NCBI GenBank assembly: GCA_039619475.1
Contig: CM077116.1
Span: 276,287,258 to 276,351,257, forward strand
Origin: Icerya purchasi
Taxonomy: Eukaryota > Arthropoda > Insecta > Hemiptera > Monophlebidae
Direction: 5' to 3'
DNA length: 64,000 nt
The notes under the pieces were generated by a model, which searched no databases, was not told where the DNA came from, and saw only the letters and a list, made by a program, of their open reading frames with translations. The stretch's first letter is position 1. Every line of letters starts with the position of its first letter. Position numbers and translations under genes: made by a program. This document shows positions 13,187 to 23,424 of the stretch, piece after piece.

Positions 13187-13660
13187 ATTATAGTTTTGTT
13201 TTACAAAAAATTCGGTTTATATTTGATAATCGTACGAATATTTTATTTTAATGTTTTTTACTTCTTGGCACTCGGAAACAAAATCTCGTTAATTTTAAAC
13301 TATTAAAACAAATAAAAACGAAAAAAGTAATTATTTTCTAAAAAATAACTAGGAAAATATTTTAAATTAAAAACTGAAAGCTGGTTATTATCAATTTTTT
13401 TTATTCGGTCCCAAAATGATGCTTCAAGTGTACATAAAAACTCCCAAGTTAAAGGGGGGGGGATTCGGCACGCTTATTCGCCTGTGTATGGTTTCGACTA
13501 TTTTATATTTTCAATTTCGAATATCATTTACAGCTACTTCATCGAGTGCCTCCTTCGTTGTGCTCATATTTTTAATGCGCAATTCTTGAAAAATTTATTT
13601 CACAATTTTCTAATAGAATTAAAAATTAGTTACGATCAAACAAAGCGATAACTCGGTATA
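12200..13660. other. unassigned AT-rich sequence
   Basis: No gene is supported. A 30-bp A-run lies at about 13155-13184. The stretch near 13370-13440 (GAAAGCTGGTTATTATC, then a T-run, ATTCGGTCCCAAAATGATGC and TTCAAGTG) resembles the outer arm of the palindrome near 52905-52960, suggesting a diverged relative. Confidence 0.5.
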
Positions 13661-13668
13661 TTTGTGGT

Positions 13669-13766
13669 ATATATTAAATAACCGTAATATACGTAACAGC
13701 AATTACATTTTAATATTCATAAAAATGTAATTTTCTGTTATGTGTATTACGGTTATTTGATATACG
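13669..13766. repeat. 98-bp inverted repeat / MITE-like hairpin
   Basis: The arms at about 13669-13711 and 13723-13766 are reverse complements with several mismatches. The left arm contains AAATAACCGTAATATACGTA and the right arm contains TGTGTATTACGGTTATTTGA. They are separated by about 10 bases. The right end runs directly into an AT microsatellite. It could be a small fold-back MITE or a structured RNA; the sequence alone does not decide. Confidence 0.7.
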
Positions 13767-13767
13767 A

Positions 13768-13768
<1 letters not shown>

Positions 13769-13823
<55 letters not shown>
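13769..13823. repeat. (TA)n microsatellite
   Basis: A pure TA run of about 55 bp lies exactly between the hairpin on its left and the 5' break of the RTE copy on its right. Confidence 0.97.
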
Positions 13824-13827
<4 letters not shown>

Positions 13828-14975
13828 CAGCATACAGATCCTAATGCAAAAGTGCTATGACCAAGATCAAGAAATACACATATGTTTTATAGACTTTGAA
13901 AAGGCATTTGACAAGGTTAAGCACGATAAGATGCTAGAAATATTAGAAAATACATCAATAGATAAAAAGGACTTGAGATGTATTAGAAACCTGTATTGTG
14001 GTCAAAAGCAAGGGTTCGACTAGGAAAAACGAAACCAAGGACATAGAGATTGGATGTGGCGTAAGACAGGATGCATCCTGTCACCAATGCTATACAATAT
14101 CTATTCCGAACAAATAGTCCAACAGGCCATAGCGGAATCCAAGGAAGGTATACGAGTTGATGGGGTACTGATAAACAACATCAGATTCGCGGATGACACT
14201 GCTCTCATAGCTGGGTCTCAGAAAGGACTATAAGAATTAATACAAAGATTATATAGAGACGCTGACACGATGGGGATTAAAATTAACGTTGGAAAAACGA
14301 AATATATGAAAGTAGCTAGAAGAGAAGACAGCAATACTGATGAAATAGCAATAGACGGAAAAAACATAGAGAAAGTCACTGCCTTCAAATATCTAGGAAA
14401 TTGGCTAACAGAAAAAAGGAACTCAGACAAAGAGATTAGGTGTAGGATAGAAATTGCGCGTAGAACATTCAAACAATTCAAGAATATATTGTTTGGTAAC
14501 GATTTCGGTATGAAATTAAAATTACGACTAGTTAGATGTTATATCTGGGCAACACTGCTATATTGTAGTGAAAACATGGACCCTTACAGCAGCCGCATCA
14601 AAGAAAATTGAAGCGTTCGAAATGTGGGTCTATAAACGATTGTTGAAGGCAAGTTGGACGGACAAAATAAGCAACAGGAAGATACTACAGCGCTTGCAGA
14701 AAGAATGCGAACTATTAACAACTATAAAAAAACGCAAAATAATGTACCTGGGACATATCATGAGAGGAAATAAATACGAAATACTCCAGCTGGTACTTCA
14801 AGGAAAAATAGAAGGCAAACGGAAACGTGGCAGACCAAGGAAATCGTGAATACAGAATATAAAATGCTGGACAAAATTTAATGAAATGAGAAAACTAACG
14901 GACATAGATATCGAGAAATGTTTAACCATTTGGTCGCCGACGTCCGTTAAACGGACATGGTAAAGGAAGAAGAAG
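13824..14975 (+). mobile_element. 5'-truncated RTE-clade LINE
   Basis: The copy starts inside the reverse transcriptase palm at the TA microsatellite. It runs through RT, thumb and the RTE-specific C-terminus and ends in an AAGGAAGAAGAAGAT tail at about 14960-14976. A short GAA-type terminal microsatellite instead of long poly(A) is characteristic of RTE elements. A perfect short inverted repeat (GTCCGTTAAACGGAC) lies just before the tail at about 14942-14956. Confidence 0.85.
13838..14930 (+). pseudogene. RTE reverse transcriptase, frameshifted
   Basis: The order of motifs is clear across three frames. Around 13885-13935 is FIDFEKAFDKVKHDKM, the palm motif A with its Asp. Around 14052-14090 is GCGVRQ, a frameshift, then CILSPMLYNIYSEQI. 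Around 14187-14215 is IRFADDTALIAGSQ, with the FADD catalytic pair intact. Thumb and linker follow at 14270-14590 (VTAFKYLGNWLTEK). From 14568 comes the RTE tail: AFEMWVYKRLLKASW, YLGHIMRGNKYEILQL, then QGKIEGKRKRGRPRK. A stop near 14231 and frameshifts near 14020 and 14580 inactivate it. The N-terminal endonuclease is missing. Confidence 0.9.
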
Positions 14976-15040
14976 ATACGGGAATGGATAATTTGATTAA
15001 TATGTATTTGTGGTAGCCTGTTGGTTAAATTTTTTGCGGC

Positions 15041-15325
15041 AGCGTGGTAGCCTAGTATACTAAACCAGAGGTGTCATAGGTTATCGATACCTGTCTCGTT
15101 CCGGGTCCGAATCACCCCCAGGTATATATCCAATCTGAAATTGAAATAGTTATACCAGAGAACTATCTGGGGGAAAGTAAAGGCGGATAATCCAAAAGTA
15201 GAAAGAAACTGGCCCCAGTATTCTTATCAGATTCATTAGAACCTTAAGTATATTATGAAAAGCTTAATTACACAATCCATGGATACCTTATTAAGGATAT
15301 ATAGGACTTACTTTACTTTTAATTT
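15041..15325 (+). mobile_element. tRNA-derived SINE, near full-length copy 3
   Basis: The copy starts with a tRNA-like head. GGTAGCCTAGTATACTAAAC is a shortened box A side, and CGGGTCCGAATCACC is a box B-like site. The shared SINE body follows, with CTGAAATTGAA, TTATACCAGAGAA, AAGTAAAGGCGGATAA, TAGAAAGAAACTGGCCCC, TTCATTAGAACCTTAAGTA and ACACAATCCATGG. It ends in ACTTACTTTACTTTTAAT. Relative to the minus-strand copy near 63528, about 14-20 bp around box A are deleted. TAAATTTTT-like flanks may be a decayed TSD. Confidence 0.88.
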
Positions 15326-15439
15326 TTACAAATTTATTCGGAATTAAATTATTTTTTCTTCCGACTCTTCATCTATGAACTCACTGAACGAATACAAATC
15401 AAATTTTTCTATATTTCTAATTTTTCACTTTAATATAGT

Positions 15440-15512
15440 TATTAATTTAACATCTGGTTAAGATTGTAACATTTAAATAAATAAATAAATAATTTATATT
15501 AAAAAAAAAAAT
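15440..15512 (+). mobile_element. very short Jockey-like LINE 3' end
   Basis: TTAATTTAACATCTGGTTAAG and GATTGTAACATTTAAATAAA, followed by an A-tail, closely match the last part of the 3' UTR of the Jockey copy at about 45917-45950 (TTAATTTAACGGTTAAG, then GATTGTACC). Only about 70 bp remain, which fits extreme 5' truncation during target-primed reverse transcription. Confidence 0.6.
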
Positions 15513-15514
15513 AA

Positions 15515-16940
15515 ATATTTCTAATAGCAGACGAACGTTGCTCGAGAGAACACGATTTCCGGATCTGCGATAGATGGATTCTTCTCGATAGGTTTATGTT
15601 CTTCGAACGACCCAACAAACATTTTATGTTGCAAGGACAATGTTTTCTTATTTAAAATACCGTAATTCTAAACCTGGTTTATGTGCTGCATTAGTCGCTT
15701 CTGTTAACGACATCGATACGAGTTCGAAATCCTAAATGAAAGCCCGGCAAATTTATTTTCCTAATAAAAATTTTTTGAACTTGCTTGCGATTCGAAAGAG
15801 CCCTAAAGGTTTTCATTTTTAAACGGTATCGGACCGGTTAATGAATAATTTTCTGTCAAAAAGGATACATAGATGTGCGGGAATATACTCGTTTTTCAGG
15901 GACATATGGACTGCAGGTGAACGCACTAGATGGACAATTAGTACTAACAATAGAAAAAGAAAGAGCGATAAAACGGGAAGATGAAAAAAGTAAAATTCCT
16001 GCATAATCGGCAATATGAATCGGTAATATGGGAGAATTACGATGGACCGTAAGAAGTGTGGATAAAATTGTGTGAACCTTTTGTCCCGCCGAATTTGAGC
16101 TCTTAATTGTTTAATTTTTTGTACTCGTAATTGTTTGAAATTTCCCGAATTTTGTAAAATTTTTATACACGCTCCATGTTCTTGTAGTGTAATGGCTAAT
16201 AATTAAACATCGATTGTAATAGCAACTGTTAATATACTATATTTATATACGGTTCGGTAATCGATAAAAATAAATTCCACATTCAAGGCTGAACTTGATA
16301 AATTGTCTTATTTTTCCTTCTTCTTGTTTTTTGGTGTTTTTTTTGTTTTTTTTTCTTGTCAAGCGCTACAACGGAAACAAAAAGTAAGGAAAGCGCCGTC
16401 AGTTAAATTTTGATTCGGTGTCAGATGTTGACAGTATATGTATAAAGAGGAACCGAAGCAGCCAGAATGATGAATTGAGAGGGGGAAGACAGAATATAAG
16501 ATGAGCAATGAGATACAGGGAGCTCGTAATAAACGGAAGTGTAAAACAGAATGCTCGACAGAAGGAGATGTTATTTTTTTTTTTGGTATCTTTTTGGCGG
16601 GGAATGCTAACTGCTAAGCGAAAATTTAACTGTACCTAGTTTAAGTTTTCTAGCCCCGATTATGTCGCCTACCTTTTCTTTACAAATGCTTCAAGCAATG
16701 GTACATTGATGTGAATTATTCCGGGTGGCTATTTAATATGGATTCCAAAACCTCATCGAATCAGTTGTGGTATATTTTGGAAATCACCCCCCCCCCCACC
16801 AATATTTTTAAATTTACGAGAAGAATTGATAAAAATCGTATGCGTTCTGTGCGTACCGTTAAATGAAGATGATTTAACGATTGAAAGTCGATTATTAGGT
16901 TATTAACGATTAATAAAATAACAAAGTTTTTTTTTTTTTT
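15515..16940. other. unassigned AT-rich sequence
   Basis: No gene is supported. A GAGTTCGAAATCC string near 15720 resembles a tRNA box B but has no matching box A or cloverleaf. A C-run lies at about 16787-16797 and there are T-runs near 16573 and 16927. Confidence 0.5.
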
Positions 16941-16949
16941 TAAAAATTG

Positions 16950-17590
16950 TAATTTCTAAATAAACAAATAAGATAAATAAAGGTATACTTATCGCAAGAA
17001 CGTTTTCGGGAAAAGCCCGTCTTCAACTGGAAGAGAAAAACGAAAACATAAAATGGAACAAATGTCGCGGATAAAATATTAAACCACGAACATAGAATGG
17101 AAATACGTAGCGCGAATGTTTTAAATTTAAAATTATTCCGCTTTAATATTTCCTATAGACGTTTTGGCCTCCCACCTATGTCTTCATTTCAGTCATTTTG
17201 CTGTTAGCCTTTGTTAAAGTTTTTTATATCATTTTTTGCATTTTCGTATATTTCTATCTGGTTTTTACCACCTTCTTTTTTTTCATAATCTTCTGTTTTA
17301 TATTTATATTTATTACAATCTGTTTTAATTGTTCTACTTTCCGTTCGTGGCGCGTATTTCTGCTCCATGTTTCGTGTTTTTAAAATTTTCATGCTCGCGA
17401 TATATGTTCAGTTCTATTTTCGGTTATACATATTTCCATTCTACGATTATGTTTTAACGTTTCTATAATTTTATTCGCGACTTATGTTCGATTTTATGTT
17501 TGCTTTATTTTTTTCCAGCCAAAGACGGATTTTGCCATAAAACGTTTTTTCGATAAGTTTTTATTTATTTTGATTGTTTCGCTATTTAGG
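16950..17590. mobile_element. imperfect fold-back element
   Basis: The arm at about 16950-17130 is, in reverse complement, similar along its length to 17400-17590. Landmarks in the same order are ATTTCCATTCTA, TATTCGCGAC or TATCCGCGAC, TTCCATTTTATGTT or TTCGATTTTATGTT, CCAG, GAAGACGG or AAAGACGG, and CGATAAGT, followed by TTTATTTAT. Identity looks like roughly 70-80% with small gaps. The centre (about 17135-17395) is T-rich. It may be an old fold-back transposon or two inverted copies of one repeat. The open frames over it (17198-17383 and 17204-17392) are low complexity. Confidence 0.55.
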
Positions 17591-17599
17591 AAATATGTT

Positions 17600-19110
17600 A
17601 TTTGGAGACAAAAGTTATTTCTAGCAAACAGCGTAACAGCATTACTTTCAAAATAATAATAGATTTTGTAATTACTGTGTACCGTTGTTGGTAAAGCAAC
17701 TTTCTATAGGTATAAATTTGTTTTACAAGAAAAAGTAATAATAAAAAAAAAAGAGTAAAAAGGAAAAAAAACAATCGGTGGCGTGCGCGTTAAATATACT
17801 ACAAGCGATTAATTCAACCGCTTTTCATTGATTAATAAGTCAATAATCTTACGATATTTAATTTCGGCTTCAATATCACGAGAACATCAGCTTAAATAAA
17901 TAATTGTAATCACCGTGAAAGCTTTAAATATTTAATAATCAGCTTAAATGTTTTTTTTCTTTTCAGTAAAACAACTACCGATAAAATTTTAAAGTACTGC
18001 GCCCTGCAATGTTAGTTTAAAGTAAGAATATACCTAGTGATTGATCAGATTTTTTTATCTTTTATTAATATTTTTCGAATTGTCTAGGTGACCAATAGAT
18101 TTAGTTAAATAAGTCGCACACCCTTGACAGGGCGTCGGGGATTGTGAATTTAAAGTTCACAGTGTACTAAGCCCAATGGAACAGGACAGTACAATTTCAT
18201 ATTTTTGAATATAGAACATCATATTATTATAACCATTTATTTTTTTTTCCACTTAAATTATCAGTGACTCTTGCAGTTCGACGCTGACAGTGATTAAATC
18301 GTGTATCGTATAGTTACGGATTAATTTTCTTTTTACAGGCGTCAAAAAAAGGTTATATTTACGTCAGGTATGTTTTTTTCTTAATATTTGTTCATACGTA
18401 AAAAAAAAAAACTTTTGAATATCCAGACCGACTGTAATGGTTCCTTTTGCGAACATCGGCCAATCACGGTACCGTATGAGTGAGAATAGCGAATTTTGCT
18501 TAATAATAAGTACAAAGAAAAATTACCAAAAAAAAAATGTTCATTAGAATGTTTGGGGTAAATATAAATAACCAAAATTTTAAAATTGACAGATGTAATT
18601 TAAAGAGATCAAAATATACCTGATCCGTTAATTCATCGATTAAAAAGGTTGTGGCCGCGTGATATTTTGAATAATCTGTCAATTTATTTAGATCTAATAC
18701 AGCAAGGAGACTGGGATCATTGGATTGACCAGTCGTATTATTTGTTTCAAGTTTTTTTTCCTAGGTCACCTCTACCGAGATTGCAATATTTTCAGATTGT
18801 CGAAAAAAAAAAAAAAGAAAAAAAATGAACTATTATTAATGTTACGCAAACTATATGGAATGTAGACTCGAATAAAAAGATAATGAATATCGAACCACCA
18901 AAATGCGATTTACAGTCTTATCGCTGGAACTGAATTTGAACATTATACTGTTTAACAATAGTTCCGCTACTCGCGCTAACCAAGCACATTTGCGGCTCAA
19001 GATGATTATTCTAATTTACTTATACTTCAATTGTAAAATAAAGAAATAAACATTTGATTTGATTTGATTCGAATTGATACCCAGCCGTTTTATAGAGTAC
19101 AAAAAATTAC
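17600..19110. other. unassigned AT-rich sequence
   Basis: No gene is supported. The right end at about 19030-19075 reads AATAAAGAAATAAACATT followed by a TTGAT repeat (three units), which resembles the 3' tail of some LINE families. No coding remnant was recognised upstream, so I leave it unassigned. Confidence 0.45.
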
Positions 19111-19451
19111 AGCATTTAAGCAGTGACGGTTTCACGGGGAGAAATAGGGGACATCCTCCCCCCAAAGAACCAAAACTTCTATGAAAAAATTTGTTATAAC
19201 AGAGAAACCTAATTAATACTATAAAAAATTTGTATAAATGTTACCTATGGATTTAATTATGATTCTTATTTAATACTGTTTTCTAGTAAAATTATTAATG
19301 TTACGTTTTTATTTTATTTTAAACGCAACTGACGTTGATCTTTTGCCTTTCTTATTTATTTTTAATTTTTGTTTAAACAAATTATAATAAATCCGATACT
19401 CGTTGTGCCGTAATGACCCTGGCAGTTATACATGGCCAACGAGTAGTTTAC

Positions 19452-19480
<29 letters not shown>
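19452..19480. repeat. poly(A) tract, 29 bp
   Basis: An uninterrupted A-run. It could be the tail of a LINE or SINE too diverged to identify upstream; nothing diagnostic precedes it. Confidence 0.95.
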
Positions 19481-19482
<2 letters not shown>

Positions 19483-19789
19483 CGGATCAGATTACTAACA
19501 AAAATTAAAAAAAAGTAAAGTCTAATAAAAATACTATCTTTTTTAGTATTGAAATTCTTAACTACCATTTTAGCAAGAATTTTATAATTTTTTTTTATTT
19601 TTTATCTAAAAATAAAATAAAATTTAAATTAAAGTGTAATAATTATGTATTTTTAAAAAGTTTTTAAATTTCTAAAGAGGTCGTTATTTGATTTTCTTTA
19701 TGAAACAACGTATTTCTCAAATCTACTACCTACTGTAGAAGATGTAATGTAATTATATAACTCCCCGCCCCCCACCGAAATTTGCTCTG

Positions 19790-22040
19790 AAAATGTCAAA
19801 CCATCGGGCTTAAGCTACAAATTAACGTTTCTGAAATCAAACAAACCAAACAATGTTCCACTTTTCAGAAAAAATAACGGCTATAAAATTACCAATATGA
19901 CAGAGAATCTAAACTACTTCCTATTCTCTCTTTTTCTGTTAAACAGCACTGACAAAGACAGCAACAAACAGAAAATACTAAGATAAAACTTCAAACTTCC
20001 CATACAGGAAAACGCTGCTCACTCACAACAGACTCTTCTTGATACTTCCGCACTAAATAGCATTAAAAAAAAATTTAAAAAGCAACGAAACTGCTGGACC
20101 TGATAATATTACAAATAAGACACTAAAATGAATCCAAAAGGTCTATCCAAAACTCCTTCCACTCCTATACAAAAAAATTCTTCTCCTTAAACTACTTCCC
20201 TGGTTGGCGTTCCCAAAAAAAATAATAAATACTTCCTTAAACCCTGGCACGAAGCAAATGCAATCCTATTTCATAAAAAATCAAACTAGGATGCAAATCT
20301 CATAAGCTTCTATCGCCCAAAATGTCTTTTAAATACTGTAAGCAAAATTTACAAGGAACTATTAAAAATAGGATAACTTACCATCTGAATTCAACAAAAT
20401 TTTTAGATAAAAGACAATTTGGATTCAGACATGCAGAACATGCTGTGAATTATGCGATTAGCAAGATTAGCAGCAGCCTTAATAAAACATCGAATGTTCT
20501 CGTCATAGGAGTGGATATCAAAGGAGCCTTTGGTAACTGCTAGCACTCTGCTTTGTTTGACATTTTAAAATATATTCTGATCAAAGACACTATTGCTAAG
20601 TACAGTATATTGCTGCCGTAAAAATAGACGTGTAACTCTTCAAATAGATAATCATAGTGCAAACACTGAAACCAATAAAGGCTGTTCACAGGGTAGCGTT
20701 TTAGGTCCACTTTTCTGGAATATTTTATTCAACTAAGCTCTACCATGCGACAAGAACGTTGACCTATGCGCATATGTAGATGACTTACTATTCATAATAA
20801 CGGACGTTACAAAAGTCAATCTCGAAAGAACAGTTAACAAAACGCTGGAGTTACTCGGAGCCTGACTGAATGAAGTAACACTTAATCTTTCAGTTGAAAA
20901 ATGCTTTGTGTCTCTTTTCACAAACTCCCTGAAACTAAAAAGGAATAATATTAAAATTCTTTACAGGGGGATCATTTTAAAAGTGGTCGAACATTTTAAA
21001 TACCTAGTAGTTATATTAGACAATAAGCTCTCCTTTAAACAACACATAGACTACACCGCATCTAAGTTGGACGTTAAATACTATTAATTACACTAGAAGT
21101 GTGCAGAAATACATGGGGCTTTCATTATAGATACAGACTTGTACTGTACAAGTCACTTGTTGAGAATACAGTGTGTTACTGTAGCTCTGTGTTTTTTCAA
21201 CACCTAAAAAAGAAAACCCTAAAGTAAAAAATCTACTCTACACAACGAAAATACTTAATAAACGCCTATAGAGCTTATAGAATAATTTCTCACAGTGCTA
21301 CTGTTGCTCTTACGGGAGTCCTTCCACTAGACCTAAAAATTAACTATAGATCAATCATAAAAAACCATAAAAATTTTGAATATTATCAAATAATGAACTT
21401 TCTACCTCCAATAAATCCTCTTCAGAACAGTTCTTACATGCTAATCCACCATGACCTAAATATAAAAATGTCACTAAAACAATTCAAAAGACTCTTTAAA
21501 AACTATTTCATGTTCATATGGCAAAACTCCTGGGAAAAGATACAGCAGGTCGGCCACAGGCTAATCCAAAATATTAGAACAGACTTACAGTTAACACCTG
21601 ACTTGTACACTACCCAACTTCTCACTGAACACTAACATTTCGGATCCTACTTTAAAAAATACAAAATTACTGAAGACGACCAATGTGACTGTGGGGAAAT
21701 TGAAAACGCCAATCATGTAATCTTTCACTGCAATAAGTATGACGTCATCAGACACTTCAACATAGAAAACCTCAATTTGAGCAATTCAACTTTGGCAACT
21801 AAATTTCAAAAATTCGCGTTCTTAGTTTTAAAACCAAAATTTACTGGCAAAAATAACAACCTACAGTGATTTACATTACTCAATTAAATAAAAAATATTA
21901 CACTTAAAATCTACTCATTAACACATATATAATTAATTTTCAATATTAATACCCGGACAAGACAATCTAGACTAAATGGTAAATTAAATTGAAATCAATC
22001 ACTTGAGTCTTTCAGAAAAAAAAATAATAATAATAATAAT
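19790..22040 (+). mobile_element. R1-like LINE, decayed
   Basis: The copy covers the endonuclease-RT linker, RT, thumb and a C-terminal knuckle, then a 3' UTR ending near 22010-22040 in an A-rich (AAT)n stretch. The GCSQGSVLGPLFWNILFN version of the RT B motif, with its tryptophan before the N-x-L, and a Y-V-D-D catalytic box are features of the R1/LOA group. No specific rDNA target flanks it. It lies inside the candidate hAT-like unit. Confidence 0.7.
19950..21865 (+). pseudogene. R1-like ORF2 reverse transcriptase, many lesions
   Basis: Recognisable blocks in order are: TAGPDNI-like sequence near 20090-20110; KVYPK and LPLLYKKILLLNYFPGW near 20140-20200; FLDKRQFGFRHAEHAVNYAI at 20400-20460; VLVIGVDIKGAF near 20500 (motif A); KGCSQGSVLGPLFWN near 20680-20725 (motif B); LCAYVDDLLFIIT near 20763-20800 (motif C, YVDD intact); EHFKYLVVILDNKLSF near 20990-21040; and near 21680-21740 a knuckle CDCGEIENANHVIFHC. 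Stops (for example near 20541, 20733 and 20863) and frameshifts break it. The endonuclease is not visible. The tail without an obvious RNase H fits R1-type elements. Confidence 0.8.
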
Positions 22041-22130
22041 AAAAACATTATTGTCTATTAAAGAAGTACACAGTGCATAACCAGCATAACCCACCAGACC
22101 ATGTAGCATTAAGTTTCTCAAACACCGGTA

Positions 22131-22161
<31 letters not shown>

Positions 22162-22652
22162 AAATTAAAAGTTTATTGCTTAAACTCTGGATTAACATGG
22201 TAGAAGAAAAATGATGAAATATCCCCCAAGATGTGTACTATTATCTCTATTATAGATTACTAGAATTTAATGTCAATAATATCGAATTAACCTTCGAGGG
22301 AAAAAATCCGGTTAACAAGAAACCAAAGTAATACATATTACATCTATCCCCGCGCGGTGTAAATCTACGAATTGATAATCAATGTTATCTCAGTTTTAAT
22401 TAATTTAAATAAGTACAATCCCTAATCATATTCTAGAGGGGAAAAAAATTGGTATGCGGAAAAAGGAGGTTCAAAAATGGTTGGATGAATGGTGCAAATA
22501 CTGAAGATCAAGTCTCGTCCTTTATCTCGTTACTGTTTGATGGTTCTATTCTGTTTACGATTTTATTGGTTTTTGACTTTGTCGTGTCCTTCCTGCATTT
22601 TAGGCTCTCACTGATCATGCTTTATTTCGATTCTAAATATTAAGCTGTCTGC

Positions 22653-22950
22653 ATATGTCGTCTTCGATTTAACCATTCACTCCTTCCCCATTCACGACAC
22701 CGGTTCTTTCCGACTTTATCTCCTCTTTGTCCTCTTCACCTACCAGGGATTAATTACATCTGCGACGCTAATCATGTGTTTTTTGAGTGCTCGGCATTAT
22801 TCAATGAACAATCCGTACTATACTCTAATTTACTACAACTCAATGCTCCCGCACCTTACAATATTTCGTCGATACTGTCGTTCCCAAACCAGGCCATTTT
22901 TCCAATAATTGCATCCTTCCTTTACTCAATAGCGAATAGCATTAAAATTT

Positions 22951-22980
<30 letters not shown>
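22653..22980 (+). mobile_element. short LINE 3' end with 11-bp TSD
   Basis: This 328-bp insertion ends in about 21 A (22960-22980) and is flanked by the direct repeat AAGCTGTCTGC at 22642-22652 and 22981-22991. Together with the A-tail this is the signature of target-primed insertion of a strongly 5'-truncated LINE. It contains the ORF2 C-terminus described separately. Confidence 0.88.
22748..22951 (+). pseudogene. LINE ORF2 C-terminal knuckle fragment
   Basis: The frame GINYICDANHVFFECSALF continues without a stop to TAA at 22949-22951. The C-x(3)-N-H-x(4)-C spacing (C, then NHVFFEC) matches the zinc-knuckle tail of I/R1/LOA-type ORF2 proteins, and the first Cys pair appears lost or altered. 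A more N-terminal piece near 22700 (DTGSFRLYL) resembles the G-x-F-x-x-Y-L block that precedes this knuckle, in a different frame. Only the end of the protein is present. Confidence 0.75.
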
Positions 22981-22982
<2 letters not shown>

Positions 22983-22991
22983 GCTGTCTGC

Positions 22992-23214
22992 TAATGTTGG
23001 TGTTCACATGCGTATTACGCGGCATTGTTGTTTTATTGGCATACATATATATGCTATTACTTCAATATGCATAATGCTAAGTTTATTATTATTGTTAGTT
23101 ACGAAATAAGTTAAGTAGTTGTAATTTGTGTACTATATATCTATTATAATAAACGTTGATAAGAGTGTGTTGGGCACTCACACAACGGGCATATCTGTAA
23201 GACCCACAACTTAT

Positions 23215-23247
<33 letters not shown>
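22992..23247 (+). mobile_element. LINE 3' UTR, same family as the 48.2-49.2 kb copy
   Basis: The last 80 bp (AATAAACG, AAGAGTGTGTTGGGCACTC, ACGGGC, GACCCACAACTTATTC, then A-tail to 23247) match the 3' end of the minus-strand LINE at about 48250-48330. The 11-bp TSD of the neighbouring insertion interrupts this unit, so it extended left of 22642 before that event. No coding part was recognised on the left side. Confidence 0.7.
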
Positions 23248-23251
<4 letters not shown>

Positions 23252-23424
23252 TATTGTAAGAAGGTTTTAGGTCAAGATTAAGCCTAACGGCGGTGCTTGA
23301 CTTAGCGCCTTTGTATGCAAACTCGTATTGTAAAAAAAAGCACTATTAAAATACAGTTCTTAATAAAAAAAAAAAAACTTCCCCCCCCAAAATGTCTCTC
23401 TGGGTCCGCCCCTGATTTAAGGCT

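Larger units (their letters stand above)
19121..23414. mobile_element. candidate hAT-like unit with nested LINEs
   Basis: The left end is CAGTGACGGTTTCACGGGGA and the right end in reverse complement is CAGGGGCGGACCCAGAGAGA; both then enter a G-rich stretch. Such CAG..G.CGG ends are typical of hAT-type elements. The 7-bp string ATTTAAG lies directly outside both ends (19114-19120 and 23415-23421). The inside contains an R1-like LINE, a small LINE tail with its own TSD and another LINE 3' end, so any original element would have been a smaller host for these insertions. No hAT transposase motif is seen. The 7-bp rather than 8-bp duplication and the unequal ends make this tentative. Confidence 0.45.

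Noticed and set aside
15705..15735. tRNA/SINE head suggested by GAGTTCGAAATCC
   Set aside because: No box A and no SINE body follows.
19030..19076. LINE 3' end with TTGAT repeats
   Set aside because: The tail resembles some LINE ends but there is no coding remnant or second copy to support it. Left as unassigned.
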